Assembly: GCA_949959185.1 (NCBI GenBank)
Contig: CATLIX010000004.1
Coordinates: forward strand, 1-64,000
Source of the DNA: an uncultured Eubacterium sp.
GTDB lineage: Bacteria; Bacillota; Clostridia; Lachnospirales; Lachnospiraceae
Direction: 5' to 3'
Length of the DNA stretch: 64,000 nt
Position numbers and translations under genes: made by a program. Numbering within the stretch: the first letter of the stretch is position 1; the number at the start of each line of letters is the position of its first letter. This document shows, one piece after another, positions 7,724 through 17,047 of the stretch. Below the pieces are notes generated by a model that saw nothing but the letters and a program-made list of their open reading frames with translations, was not told the origin of the DNA and did no database searches.

Positions 7724-10624
7724 CTACTGGTTCGACTGATATCCGCACTTCGGGCACACATTCCCTTTCCGGTAATTGTAACCGCAGCGGTAACAGCATT
7801 TCACCTCATGCTTTTCCTTCGCCAGGTAGGCAATACTTCTGGACTCCGGTTTTTCTTTCAGATAGGACACAAATTTACCCATAATATCTCCCAGAGCTTT
7901 CAGATCCTTCGGAGCAATTCCTCCCGGAATTTTAGTTCGGACTCCGTTGCTCCTGTCCAGATACAGTCCCCGGTTCAGAAGGCCTGTCATCCCTTCAATC
8001 CCCCGGATGGAACGGACTGGTATCACTTCACTGTTAAACACACTGTTATAAAAAATATGGTCCGGCGTCAGAATAAAACCTTCCTTTCCGTTTTTCCTTG
8101 CGGAGGAATCACAAATCAGAATGGGAAATTCATAGCGGTCCCGGCCGGCGCCGTAGGTGTTCAGAGCCCTTGCCACAAGTTCTGCCTCTCTGGGGCCCCA
8201 GTCTCCGTTCATTACTTTCCGCACTTCATAGAAATGAAGTCGTTCGGAATCCCTGATTTTCCCCTTTAATTCTTCTCTCAGTTTTTCCACCAGCAATTCG
8301 CACTCATCCATTTTTATTTTAGTCAGACGCCTGTCAATCATCTCCAGCGTATTTGTTTTCAGTTCCGGCAGGAACGCTCCTCCTTCGATTTTCTCATAGG
8401 CCTCCGCCGCCTCATCAAAGGACATTCTCATAATATTGGGGCATATTCTGTCAATGACTTTTTCATCTATGGCACGGACTTTCTTCTCAATCATCTCAAT
8501 GGCCGGCTCTGCCTGCTCTCTGGAAAATCCATCTTCTTTCAGCTTTTTCAGCATACGCATCAGACCGTTCCGGTCACTTTTTTCCGCCCGGCTCAGCATG
8601 GCGCTGATTTCCCGCTTCTCTGTAAGTCTCCGTTTTCCCTCCAGCACTTCCTGGTAGGTGGAAATATCCGCGTCCGCAAACCTGTCCAGCTTCTCTTTAA
8701 AGGTCTGGTACTGGCTGCGGTTCATATGTTCCGGCACAAGGGCAATCAGTTTTTTTACCTCCTCCTGTCCCTTCTGCTTCTTCACCTCATCCAGTGAATC
8801 CAGAAGTTCCTTCTTCACCGGTTCCGGAATTTCCCCCTGAGAAATCTCTTCCATCACACGTTTGATTACTCCGTATGGCTTATCCATACTTTCTGCGGCT
8901 TTCTGGCGCAGTTCTTCTTCCTCTTTCCGGAAAATTTCCTGTTTTATCTGCTTGGTAAATTTCTCTTTTTCAATCCAGTCCAGACGTTCGTCCGACTGAA
9001 TCTGGCTGCGCAGAGTTTTTAACTGGAACAGGGACATTTTCTCCAGCGTCCGCATACGCGCCTTGTACCGTTCCCGGAAATTTCCTTCTTCCTCTTTGGG
9101 CGCTTTTTTTTCTTCCTGCTGTTTCCGGAATTTCAGAACAGATTCTTTTTCCCGGAACAGGAACTTCTTTCCGGAAGTTTCTTTGGGCAGAGCAGTTTCC
9201 TGACCGGACGAATCTCTGAGAGGTGTCTCCTTTTCTCCTGTATGTTCCGCCGGTTTTTGGGCGTCCTGTACCTTTGATTCCCTCTTCTTCCTTTCAGCAG
9301 CCTGCGCCTCTTTTCCGGTTTCGGCAGAGAGATGTTCCGACTCCTCCCTGGCGGATTCGGAGCGGATATTCTCCTGTTCCGGCTGTCGAGGAGATATTTT
9401 TTCCTGGTCCCCGCGGCCGGAGGATATGTTCTCCTGTTCCGGCAAAGCTGTCTCCTGCCGGCCCGCAGAAGTCTCGTCAGATACCCGTGACGTGTCTTTT
9501 TTCTTTTTTCCGGATTTCCTGCTTTCTTCTTTTTCCCGCTGTCTTCTTTCCAGCAGTTCTTCTATTTTTTCCCGGTAAGGCTCCGCTTTCAGAGGCGGAT
9601 AAAATCCATCCTCTATCTGTTCCGTTATGGCCTGCAGTTCTTCCTCGCTTTTTTCTTCCAGTTCCGCGCAGGCTTCCTCAATGGGGGGCAGTGCATGTTT
9701 TCCCCGCCGGGCTTCGAATTCGTTAAAATTACAGTTGGAGGTATGTTCCGCTCTGCTGCCCAGCAGCTCCTGATAATCTTCATAGGCCTCTTTGTCGCCG
9801 CCGAATTTCATGGCATAACTAAGCCCTTCCCGCAGCAGCCTGCCCGGCTTCGGAGTATAAAACAGGTTGCAGTTGCTGCAGGTATAACTTCTGGCCAGAT
9901 ATACTTTTCCTTCCTCCGTCTCTACCGGAAACTCCCGGCCCTGAGGATATACAGCCATGTACAGTTTTCTTCCGCAGCCCGGACACTGATAACCGCTTAT
10001 GTAGAAATTATTGCCCAAACGGGCGGTATTGCGCTCCGCAGCTTTGATTTCACTTTTGGTAAATGTGGCCTTCTCCGCGCTCCAGCGGATGTTATGCCAC
10101 AGGCCAAGTCCCTTTTCTTCCGGGGCTTCCTGCTCTTTTTCCTCTTTTACTTCCTCTGCCTTCCGCTTTCCTTCCTCCAGCGCGGCCTCCACTACTTCCT
10201 CGTAAGTCATCTGTATATTATTTCGGTAAAACCGGAAATAGTTGTCCTGAAATCCCGGTGTTATTTTCATATCCTTTAATATGGCGTAAAACAAGCCGTT
10301 TAACTGGCTGTAATCCTTATCCACTTTCAGCCCTTTAATCACGCCCCATTTCCCAAAGGCGTACAACGTCATATTTAATACATTGGTGACCACTTCATTT
10401 TCCGCCACCGGCTCCATATCTTCTTCCTTATTTGGCAGCTCAATCACATTTGTAATAACTTTTCCATTGTCAAAATTAAAAATCAGAGACCGGACATTTC
10501 CGGAGAGAATCAGGAAATTATTCAGCACCACAAAATTCCCTGTCCATACCACGTTGACCCCCATGGTGTTCAGCATCCGGCCAAATACTTTCTTCAGTTC
10601 ACTGTTTGCTTTTAACTGAATCAT
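7724..10624 (-). CDS. Large uncharacterised zinc-ribbon protein
   Basis: The protein has 966 residues and no function I can name. Visible parts: an N-terminal beta-rich domain of about 110 residues; a zinc-ribbon-like pair CPGCGRKLYM near 213 and CSNCNLFY near 248; a long Glu/Lys/Gln-rich linker (about 350-520) with short repeats such as PEQENIS; a helical part of about 350 residues; a domain with LICDSSARKNGKEGFILTPDHIFYNS that resembles a PH/GRAM-like membrane-binding fold (weak); and a C-terminal zinc ribbon CCYRCGYNYRKGNVCPKCGYQSN. No signal peptide or membrane helix. The gene stands between a YccF gene (3 bases) and a TfoX-like gene. Confidence 0.8.
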   Translation of the reverse strand: MIQLKANSELKKVFGRMLNTMGVNVVWTGNFVVLNNFLILSGNVRSLIFNFDNGKVITNVIELPNKEEDMEPVAENEVVTNVLNMTLYAFGKWGVIKGLKVDKDYSQLNGLFYAILKDMKITPGFQDNYFRFYRNNIQMTYEEVVEAALEEGKRKAEEVKEEKEQEAPEEKGLGLWHNIRWSAEKATFTKSEIKAAERNTARLGNNFYISGYQCPGCGRKLYMAVYPQGREFPVETEEGKVYLARSYTCSNCNLFYTPKPGRLLREGLSYAMKFGGDKEAYEDYQELLGSRAEHTSNCNFNEFEARRGKHALPPIEEACAELEEKSEEELQAITEQIEDGFYPPLKAEPYREKIEELLERRQREKEESRKSGKKKKDTSRVSDETSAGRQETALPEQENISSGRGDQEKISPRQPEQENIRSESAREESEHLSAETGKEAQAAERKKRESKVQDAQKPAEHTGEKETPLRDSSGQETALPKETSGKKFLFREKESVLKFRKQQEEKKAPKEEEGNFRERYKARMRTLEKMSLFQLKTLRSQIQSDERLDWIEKEKFTKQIKQEIFRKEEEELRQKAAESMDKPYGVIKRVMEEISQGEIPEPVKKELLDSLDEVKKQKGQEEVKKLIALVPEHMNRSQYQTFKEKLDRFADADISTYQEVLEGKRRLTEKREISAMLSRAEKSDRNGLMRMLKKLKEDGFSREQAEPAIEMIEKKVRAIDEKVIDRICPNIMRMSFDEAAEAYEKIEGGAFLPELKTNTLEMIDRRLTKIKMDECELLVEKLREELKGKIRDSERLHFYEVRKVMNGDWGPREAELVARALNTYGAGRDRYEFPILICDSSARKNGKEGFILTPDHIFYNSVFNSEVIPVRSIRGIEGMTGLLNRGLYLDRSNGVRTKIPGGIAPKDLKALGDIMGKFVSYLKEKPESRSIAYLAKEKHEVKCCYRCGYNYRKGNVCPKCGYQSNQ

Positions 10625-10627
10625 GGC

Positions 10628-11002
10628 TTACACCTGTCCTTTCTGCTCTACCACAGCCCCAAAGGGCATCAGAGCCAGCTTCGCCAGCTTAAACATCTGC
10701 AGTCCAAAGGGAATCCCAATCAGTGTTACGCACAGCAAACAGCCCCAAATGGCAAATCCCGCTGCCATGGGAATTCCCGATACAATCAGCCAGATAATAT
10801 TGACCAGCAGGGAAACTGCCCCGCCGCCATAACGCACTTCTTTTCCAAAAGGGCAGAGACTCAGGCCTGCAAACTTAAAGCACTGCACGCCCACCGGAAT
10901 CCCCACAATGGTAATACACCACAGACATCCGGCCAGCAGCCAGCCCAGACTGCTGAACAGTCCGCCAAAAATCATCCACAAAATATTTCCCAAACAATTC
11001 AT
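10628..11002 (-). CDS. YccF domain-containing small membrane protein
   Basis: The 124-residue protein contains two copies of the YccF pattern, each a hydrophobic helix followed by TIVGIPVGVQCFKFAGLSLCPFGKEV (residues 31-56) or TLIGIPFGLQMFKLAKLALMPFGAVV. Four or so membrane segments are visible. YccF proteins are inner-membrane proteins of unknown role. The ATG at 11002 follows AAAGGACAG. The gene is 3 bases upstream of the zinc-ribbon protein gene, so the two are very likely co-translated; this suggests a membrane-linked role for that protein. Confidence 0.92.
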   Translation of the reverse strand: MNCLGNILWMIFGGLFSSLGWLLAGCLWCITIVGIPVGVQCFKFAGLSLCPFGKEVRYGGGAVSLLVNIIWLIVSGIPMAAGFAIWGCLLCVTLIGIPFGLQMFKLAKLALMPFGAVVEQKGQV

Positions 11003-11027
11003 ATCATTCTGTCCTTTCTCTTTCGTT

Positions 11028-13049
11028 TCAGTGCCTGCTTTTTAAAATCATAACGCCTTTTGCAGGAAGAACTGCCTGTTTTCCGCGGCCGTATATTTTT
11101 CCTTCTGTCAGTTCCAGACACTGCTCCGGTATGGAAATTTCCTGTTCCTTCTCTCCGTGGTTCAGTAAAAACAGATATTCCGCCTGTTCTCCCGTTCGTC
11201 TGACTGCCTCCACTTCTTCCGGCAGCTCCGCCGCTGGCTCAATCTGCTGTTCCCGGCAGAGTTTCCGGATAAAATCCCGGTAAAATTCATCTCCGGAACA
11301 GGTTCCCACATAATATGCTTTTCCCATTCCAAAGGAATTGCATGTGACCACCGGGGTTCCTTCGTAAAAATCTTCCTGATACTCCGCCAGCGTCTCCGCC
11401 CCTTCCAGGTGCATGATATCACAGAGAATTTCAGCGGAATATTCCTGATTCCTGTATATAAACCGATTATTTCTGTGCCCCGGCAGAGCATCGCTTTCTT
11501 CTACCCATACGCCCAGAATATCCCGAAGTCTGCCGGGATAACCGCCGGTGATAACCCGGTCATTTTCGTCCACATATCCGCTGAAACAGGTAGTGACAAA
11601 GGCGCCGCCTTTCTTTACAAATTCCCGTATCCGTTCATCCACGCCGGGTTTTGTCATATATAAAAGGGGAGCAATTACCAGCTTATAGCCGGACAAATCA
11701 TCTTCTTCCCCGATAATATCCACGGGTATATTCTGCCGGTGCAGGGCCGTGTAATAATGGAGCACCTGCTCCTTATAGTTCAGATTTACACTGGGGCCTG
11801 CGGAATACTCTGCCGCCCACCAGTTTTCCCAGTCAAATATCAGGGCTGTCTCTGCACGGATACCGGAGCCGATAATCTCATTTCCCATCTGCTCCAGCTC
11901 CCGGCCCAGCTCTGCCACTTCCCGGAACACTCTGGTATGTTCATGGCCTGCATGGCTGATAACCGCGCCATGGTATTTTTCACAGGAGCCAATGCTGCGC
12001 TTCATCTGGAAAAACAGCACTGCGTCGGAACCGTGAGCCACTGCCTGATAACTCCAAAGACGCATGACGCCCGGCCGTTTCAGTGCATTAAAAGGCTGCC
12101 AGTTCTGCTGACTTGGAGTCTGCTCCATCAATATGAAAGGTTTTCCGCCCCCTGCGCCCCGCATCAGGTCATGATAAAAGGCCGTCTGGCTGAAAGAATC
12201 TTCATTGGAGGGATAGTTATCCCAGGAAATAAAATCCAGATATTTTCCCCATTTCCGGTAATCCAGAGGTTTGTAAGCCCCCATCAGGTTTGTGGTCACC
12301 GGAATGTCCGGGGTATGTTTTTTTACTGCTTCGTATTCCAGCCGGAAGCATTCCAGAATACTGTCCGAGTTAAATCTGCGATAGTCCAGGCTGATGGTCT
12401 GGGCCGTGGTCCGCTCTGATTCCATATGCTCGCTGCGCAAATCCGGCAGCACAATTTCTTCCCAGTCATAAAAGGTATGTCCCCAGAAAGCAGTAGTCCA
12501 GGCATGGTTTAGTTTTTCCAGAGTACCGTATCTTTTTTTCAGCCATTCCCGAAAGGCCTTTTCGCAGTTTTCGCAGTAACATTCCCCGCCGTATTCATTG
12601 GAAATATGCCATGCAACGATATTATCGTAATTCTGATACCGCTCTGCCAGCCGTTCCGCCAGTTTCACCGAATACTTCCGGTATACCGGACTGTTGGGGC
12701 AGGAATTGTGCCTTCCTCCGAATTTCCGCCGGACGCCCCGTTCATCGGTTCGCAGAATTTCGGGGTATTTCCTGGCCATCCAGGCCGGATGGGCCCCGGT
12801 ACTGGTGGCCAGACAGACTTTCATATCATTTGCCCTGGCCAGTTCCATAATTTTATCCAGTTTATCAAAACAGTATGTCTCCTCCGAAGGCTGCAAAGCC
12901 GCCCAGGAAAATACATTTAATGTCAGAGTATCAATGTGCGCCAGCTTCAGCAGACGCATATCTTCTTCCCAGGTTTCCTCCGGCCACTGTTCCGGATTGT
13001 AATCCCCGCCATAAGCGATTTTATCCTGGTTCCACACTTTATCCCACAT
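11028..13049 (-). CDS. Beta-galactosidase, glycoside hydrolase family 42
   Basis: The 673-residue product matches the GH42 plan: a TIM barrel starting YGGDYNPEQWPEETW, acid/base Glu152 in WHISNEYGGECYC, nucleophile Glu309 in FILMEQTPSQQNW, then a trimerisation domain and a C-terminal beta domain. Cys117, Cys157, Cys159 and Cys162 form the structural zinc site known in this family. It is cytoplasmic (no signal peptide) and releases galactose from beta-galactosides, typically oligosaccharides from plant galactan or host glycans. The ATG at 13049 follows AAAGGAG. No sugar transporter or regulator lies next to it, so it is not in an obvious utilisation locus. Confidence 0.95.
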   Translation of the reverse strand: MWDKVWNQDKIAYGGDYNPEQWPEETWEEDMRLLKLAHIDTLTLNVFSWAALQPSEETYCFDKLDKIMELARANDMKVCLATSTGAHPAWMARKYPEILRTDERGVRRKFGGRHNSCPNSPVYRKYSVKLAERLAERYQNYDNIVAWHISNEYGGECYCENCEKAFREWLKKRYGTLEKLNHAWTTAFWGHTFYDWEEIVLPDLRSEHMESERTTAQTISLDYRRFNSDSILECFRLEYEAVKKHTPDIPVTTNLMGAYKPLDYRKWGKYLDFISWDNYPSNEDSFSQTAFYHDLMRGAGGGKPFILMEQTPSQQNWQPFNALKRPGVMRLWSYQAVAHGSDAVLFFQMKRSIGSCEKYHGAVISHAGHEHTRVFREVAELGRELEQMGNEIIGSGIRAETALIFDWENWWAAEYSAGPSVNLNYKEQVLHYYTALHRQNIPVDIIGEEDDLSGYKLVIAPLLYMTKPGVDERIREFVKKGGAFVTTCFSGYVDENDRVITGGYPGRLRDILGVWVEESDALPGHRNNRFIYRNQEYSAEILCDIMHLEGAETLAEYQEDFYEGTPVVTCNSFGMGKAYYVGTCSGDEFYRDFIRKLCREQQIEPAAELPEEVEAVRRTGEQAEYLFLLNHGEKEQEISIPEQCLELTEGKIYGRGKQAVLPAKGVMILKSRH

Positions 13050-13117
13050 CTGTTGTTCTCCTTTGTCTATCTGAATTTATATATTTTTGCAGAGCTTTTC
13101 TTTCTGTCTGGTAATCC

Positions 13118-13240
13118 ATGACAAATCACTACGCTGATTTGTCATGGACCGGTACATGTATGGTGCCAGAGCATATGCCCCATCGCCCCAGGCGATCTGA
13201 AATGGGCATATGCAGTTACTGTTACTGTTCGCACTCAGGT
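13118..13240. repeat. Paired inverted repeats (intergenic hairpin element)
   Basis: Two hairpins are visible. The first is a perfect 14-bp stem, TCCATGACAAATCA (13118-13131) and its complement (13138-13151), with a 6-base loop. The second pairs GCATATGCCC (13171-13180) with GGGCATATGC (about 13204-13213) around an inner CGCC-GGCG stem. An open frame on the minus strand crosses the element, but its composition and repeats suggest it is not a real protein. The arrangement resembles a non-autonomous repeat or a strong transcript end for the genes on both sides. Confidence 0.6.
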
Positions 13241-13274
13241 CTCCTCCCATCTCGCCTTCAGGTCTCCTCCCATC

Positions 13275-13395
13275 TTCGATGGGGCCCTCCTCAAGGCAAA
13301 CGATGAGGCCCTCCTCAAGGCAAACGATGGGGCCCTCTTCAAGGCAAACGATGGGGCCCTCCTCAAGGCAAACGATGGGGCCCTCCTCAGTGCAT
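13275..13395. repeat. 24-bp tandem repeat array
   Basis: About five copies of a 24-base unit, GGGGCCCTCCTCAAGGCAAA plus CGAT, stand head to tail; copies differ by single bases (GAGGCC, CTCTTC). Each unit holds the palindrome GGGGCCC. There are no unique spacers, so this is not a CRISPR array. It lies between the GH42 gene and the HAD gene. Confidence 0.85.
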
Positions 13396-13501
13396 ATTAT
13401 ACCATATTCATGCAAACACACAAAGATTTTTCTTGCAGATTTCCTTCCTGAGGTATAAAATATTACTGTTCCACTTCAAACTGTCACAAAGGAGTGATAC
13501 T

Positions 13502-14170
13502 ATGCCGCAGAATATTGATACCATTATTTTTGATTTAGACGGAACTTTACTGGATACTTTAACAGATTTGACCAACAGCGTAAATTATGCCATGGAGCGC
13601 TTCGGCTTCCCGCTCCATTCTGAGGATGCAGTCCGCCAGATGGTGGGAAACGGCGTTACGGTCCTTATGGAAAAAGCCATCCCCGGCGGACATGAGTTCC
13701 CGGAATTTGACCGCTGCCTGAAAGAGTTTCAGGAACATTATGCTGCTCACAAAAAAGATTTTACCAGGCCTTTCCCCGGTATTATAGATTTCTTAAAAAA
13801 GGCTTCTGAATCCGGTTACAAACTGGCCGTTGTGTCCAACAAATTTGATTTGGCTGTCAAAGGCCTGTGTGAGGATTTCTTTACGCCCTACATTACTTCA
13901 GCCATCGGGGAATCTCCGCAGGTAGCCCGCAAACCTGCTCCGGACACGGTGTTTGCCGCCATGAAAGAACTTCAGTCCCCGGCGGAACGCTGTGTGTACG
14001 TGGGTGATTCCGACGTGGATATTATCACCGCCGGAAATTCCGGCATTCCCTGTATCTGCGTAAGCTGGGGCTTCCGCAGCCGGGAGTTTCTCATGGAACA
14101 CGGAGCAGAATACATTGCTGATAATGCGGAAGACTTGTGGAAGATTCTGGGTGAGATGGAGTCTCAGTAA
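13502..14170 (+). CDS. HAD-family hydrolase, phosphoglycolate phosphatase-like
   Basis: The 222-residue product has HAD motif I FDLDGTLLDT (nucleophile Asp11, Asp13), a helical cap, motif II VVSN, a conserved Lys in ARKPAP and motif III YVGDSDVDI. This is the Gph/PGMB-like subclass; likely substrates are phosphoglycolate or other small phosphate esters, not decidable from sequence. The ATG at 13502 follows AAAGGAG with 6 bases between. It is a single-gene unit with a clear terminator after it. Confidence 0.93.
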   Translation: MPQNIDTIIFDLDGTLLDTLTDLTNSVNYAMERFGFPLHSEDAVRQMVGNGVTVLMEKAIPGGHEFPEFDRCLKEFQEHYAAHKKDFTRPFPGIIDFLKKASESGYKLAVVSNKFDLAVKGLCEDFFTPYITSAIGESPQVARKPAPDTVFAAMKELQSPAERCVYVGDSDVDIITAGNSGIPCICVSWGFRSREFLMEHGAEYIADNAEDLWKILGEMESQ

Positions 14171-14185
14171 CGTACAGAGTAAAAC

Positions 14186-14222
14186 GTCCGGTTTCCCTGA
14201 GGTTGAGGGAACCGGACATTTT
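14186..14222 (+). terminator. Terminator after the HAD gene
   Basis: A 12-bp stem, GTCCGGTTTCCCT against AGGGAACCGGAC, with a short loop and a following T-rich stretch, ends 50 bases after the stop codon. Confidence 0.85.
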
Positions 14223-14435
14223 ACCCTGATGTATACAATGGAATGTATCCGCAGGTTCTTTTCTTAAGGCATGGTTTTCTTTTCCAGGGGAGGGTGTAAA
14301 TATTTCTGTGTCTATGGAGGAAAAATCCTTCCGATAAAAATTGGTAGTGTAAATAAGTTTGTGTTTTTGGAAATAAATGGCTCCCTTTTGGTAAGAATCA
14401 GGATATGCAAATTCTTATCGAAAAGGAGTGTTTTT

Positions 14436-15650
14436 ATGCCAGTAGCAAAGGAACAGATTCGACAGATTATCTCAGAAAACAACTTAAACAGCGTCACCGA
14501 TGTCTATGCCCTCCTCAGGGACAGTTTTAAGGACATTCTACAGGAACTGATGGAGGCTGAGTTGGATGCGGCCCTCGGCTATGAGAAAAACAACAGGGGA
14601 GACTTGCAGACGGACAACAAACGCAATGGGCATTCCCCCAAAAACCTCAAGAGCCAGTATGGAGAATTCCAGATTGACGTGCCCAGGGACCGGAATGGGG
14701 AGTTTGAGCCGAAGCTGATACCGAAATACCAGCGGGACATCTCGGGGATTGAAGAAAAGGTGATTTCCCTGTATGCTCGCGGGATGAGCACCCGGGATAT
14801 CCATGACCAGCTGAATGACCTGTATGGGATCGAATTATCAGCGGAGATGGTCAGCAGGATTACAGATAAGATTCTTCCACAGGTCAGGGAGTGACAGTCC
14901 CGCCCCCTGAACCCGGTATACCCATTTGTATTCATGGACTGCATCCACTACAAAGTCCGGGAGGATGGGCGGATACTAAGCCGTGCAGCCTATGTTGTGC
15001 CGGGCGTGACGACTGAAGGCTACAAGGAGATCCTGAGCATTACCGTCGGGGCAAACGAGACCGGCAGGTTCTGGCTGGGGATGCTGAACGACCTGCACAA
15101 CCGGGGCGTGAAGGACGTGCTGTTTTTCTGCGTGGACGGACTGCCGGGGTTCAAAGAGGCCATACAGGCGGTATTTCCAAAGGCAGAGATACAGCGATGC
15201 GTCATCCACATGCTGCGCAACTCGTTCAAATACGTCAGTTACAAAGACCTGAAAAGATTCGCCTCCGACTTCAAGGCGACCTACAATGCCCCAAACGAGG
15301 CGGCGGCCTGTGCAGAACTGGAAAACGTGAAAGAAACATGGGGGAAGAAATACCCCTACGCCGTCAGCAGCTGGGAGAACAACTGGGAAGACGTCAGCCC
15401 CTTCTTTCAGTTCCCGGATGAAATCCGCCGGATTATGTATACCACCAACATCATAGAGGGGCTGAACCGCCAGTACCGGAAAGTGACCAGGACAAAGAGC
15501 GTGTTCCCCAGCGACGCGTCCCTGGAGAAGATGCTATATCTGGCAAGCCGGAATGTCACGAAGAAATGGACGCAGAGATATCGGAACTGGGACCAGGTCC
15601 TGAACCAGCTGACAGTCCTGTACGGAGAGCGCCTCACGCAATACCTGTAA
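14436..15650 (+). pseudogene. IS256-family transposase, split by an in-frame UGA
   Basis: The ATG at 14436 (AAAGGAG upstream) opens a mutator-type transposase. The frame reads to a TGA at 14892-14894 and then continues in the same frame to 15650. Without the stop the protein would have 404 residues, a normal length. The stop replaces a Trp codon (context E-stop-QSRPLNPVYPFVFMD), one base change from TGG. Catalytic residues are present after the stop: Asp in FVFMDCIHYK, Asp in CVDGLPGFKEA and Glu in NIIEGLNRQYRK. Without read-through, all three catalytic acids are lost, so the element is probably inactive unless supplied in trans. Confidence 0.9.
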
Positions 15651-15658
15651 AAAAAACC

Positions 15659-15691
15659 GGGATGGCAATATTTGGAAACACCTGCCATCCC
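15659..15691 (+). terminator. Terminator-like hairpin after the transposase
   Basis: GGGATGGCA pairs with TGCCATCCC around a 15-base loop, directly after the transposase stop and a run of A. Confidence 0.6.
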
Positions 15692-15960
15692 AGCCTTATT
15701 CCATCGGCATTGATAGTATTGCCAGAAAATCCCAGTCTTATTCCGGAGGCCGGGTGTGGGCAGAGCCCACGAAAGTGGCAGTCAAATACAATGCCTGTTT
15801 GCCATACAAAAAATCAGAAAAAATGTATAGAATCCGCCAGACTGGTTATACTATAAATAGAAGAAATAATTCGACAGCCCTAAAAACACAAAACCGACAA
15901 AATACTCTTACATATCTAATTCTTATCAGGAAAGTCTAAAGTTCATAGACACAAGATTTT

Positions 15961-16143
15961 TTACAGCCTCTCAAGAGCCAGCCTGCGTATTTTTGCGATC
16001 CGGTAATAATAACTTTTTAAAGAGACGTTATTCTGTTCGCACCATGCCTGGTTTGTCAGGCCGGAGGCCCTGCATTGCCGGATCACATCGAGCCAGTACT
16101 GAAATTTTACCTGCTTATCCGGAGTTAAAGTGGAAATGTCCAT
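15961..16143 (-). pseudogene. IS66-type accessory gene (TnpA-like), truncated by the IS256 element
   Basis: The product MDISTLTPDKQVKFQYWLD...ASGLTNQAWCEQNNVS matches the small N-terminal accessory protein of IS66 elements (helix-turn-helix, about 100-130 residues). It reaches only 60 residues here: the last codons and the stop come from the right inverted repeat of the IS256 element. The ATG at 16143 follows AAAGGAG. The tnpB and tnpC genes that should follow are absent from the other side of the IS256 element, so the rest of the IS66 was deleted. Confidence 0.8.
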
Positions 16144-16257
16144 GAATATTCTCCTTTATCCAGATTTAGAGTTTTGGGAGTGGACTCTAAAAACTCTAAC
16201 CCTAAGTTTACAGGAGAACGCCATATGTTTCACTACACGTTCTTATTTGACGCTTAC
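15969..16257 (-). mobile_element. Remnant of an IS66-family element (one end only)
   Basis: Read on the minus strand the remnant begins GTAAGCGTCAAATAAGAACG at 16257, the GTAAGCG start typical of IS66 termini, then a leader and the truncated accessory gene. The opposite end is missing. It marks the left boundary of the AT-rich island. Confidence 0.65.
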
Positions 16258-16303
16258 ACTATATCTGTCTGGCATCTTTATATTTCCATTTTCTATTCAT
16301 ATC

Positions 16304-17044
16304 TTAAAATTTATCTTGATTTTTCTTAGTCAGAGTTTCTATTCTCTTTTGACGTTCCAATTTACATATTACATCAGTTACCCGACTGTATACATCAAGA
16401 AAATCAGGTTTATTTTTTATACCCTTCATTTTATTATAAGCTTCACCCAACCTGGCAATCTGAGTTTTAAATGCTTCAAAATCCCCCAATTTCCTACCTG
16501 TCTCGGTCCATATTTGATGCAGTTCATCTATATCAATTTTTGTAATAAAAGACATCACATAAATATCCAATACATCCTTCATTCTTCTACATACACTCTC
16601 TCCTGAAATTGCATATAATTTGTCAGACAGCATTTTGGATAAACTTGCTCCTGTAATGGATATTCCATTCACATAGGAAATGTAAGGTCTGCTAAATCGG
16701 TTCTGCCTGACGCTTAAATCAATACTTGCGATCTTTTCTCCAATTTCATTGATAATTTTAAAACCGGCAGATTTTCTTTCAGCGAATGTTCTGTTGGCCT
16801 GGACATCTAAGGAAGAATCCACTTCTTTAACCGCATTTCTCAATGCTATTTCCATTCCCTCCATAGTTGGAAATTCACCAATCCAGTCTCCATCTATATC
16901 TCTGGTCGCTCTTTCAACCTTTGATGGATTATTATCCCTGATTGCAAGATTAAGAACCATCGCCCCTTTGAACACAATCGGCACACCTGCATTTGACAGT
17001 TCTTCCATCACCCTGTATAAAAATTCCATTAAATCCAAACACAT
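16304..17044 (-). CDS. AbiEii/AbiGii-type nucleotidyltransferase toxin
   Basis: The 246-residue product has the DNA polymerase beta-like nucleotidyltransferase pattern of the AbiEii family: FKGAMVLNLAI (Lys26-Gly27) and RATRDIDGDW (Asp49, Asp51), followed by SIDLSVRQ and a helical C-terminal half with RRMKDVLDIYVM. AbiEii toxins of type IV systems, where studied (for example MenT), modify tRNA or use GTP; the substrate here is not visible. The ATG at 17044 was chosen over a GTG at 17047. The antitoxin stop lies 3 bases upstream, so translation is coupled. Type IV pairs abort phage infection or stabilise mobile DNA. Confidence 0.88.
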   Translation of the reverse strand: MCLDLMEFLYRVMEELSNAGVPIVFKGAMVLNLAIRDNNPSKVERATRDIDGDWIGEFPTMEGMEIALRNAVKEVDSSLDVQANRTFAERKSAGFKIINEIGEKIASIDLSVRQNRFSRPYISYVNGISITGASLSKMLSDKLYAISGESVCRRMKDVLDIYVMSFITKIDIDELHQIWTETGRKLGDFEAFKTQIARLGEAYNKMKGIKNKPDFLDVYSRVTDVICKLERQKRIETLTKKNQDKF

Positions 17045-17047
17045 CAC

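Larger units (their letters stand above)
14292..15968 (+). mobile_element. IS256-family insertion sequence with interrupted transposase
   Basis: Imperfect terminal inverted repeats are visible: 14292-14317 and the complement of 15943-15968 share about 21 of 26 bases, including TGTGTCTATG. A second, inner pair with the core TTGTGTTTTT occurs at about 14347-14370 and, inverted, about 15878-15900; these may be transposase binding sites. The flanks (CCAGGGGA on the left, TCTCAAGA on the right) show no target duplication, which suggests that DNA at one side was lost or rearranged after insertion. The right end sits inside an IS66-type gene. Confidence 0.75.

Noticed and set aside
13275-13395. CRISPR array
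   Set aside because: Units are head to tail with no spacers, and no cas genes are in the window.
13077-13421. A 114-residue protein on the minus strand
   Set aside because: It runs over the tandem repeats and two hairpins, has no ribosome binding site, and its composition looks like a by-product of the repeats.
14892-14894. UGA as selenocysteine in the transposase or the kinase
   Set aside because: Neither protein is a selenoprotein family, no SECIS-like hairpin was seen after either UGA, and Trp is the expected residue.
16130-16606. A protein on the plus strand across the IS66 end
   Set aside because: It is antisense to the IS66 accessory and AbiEii-like genes, crosses the IS66 terminus and has no homology that I can see.
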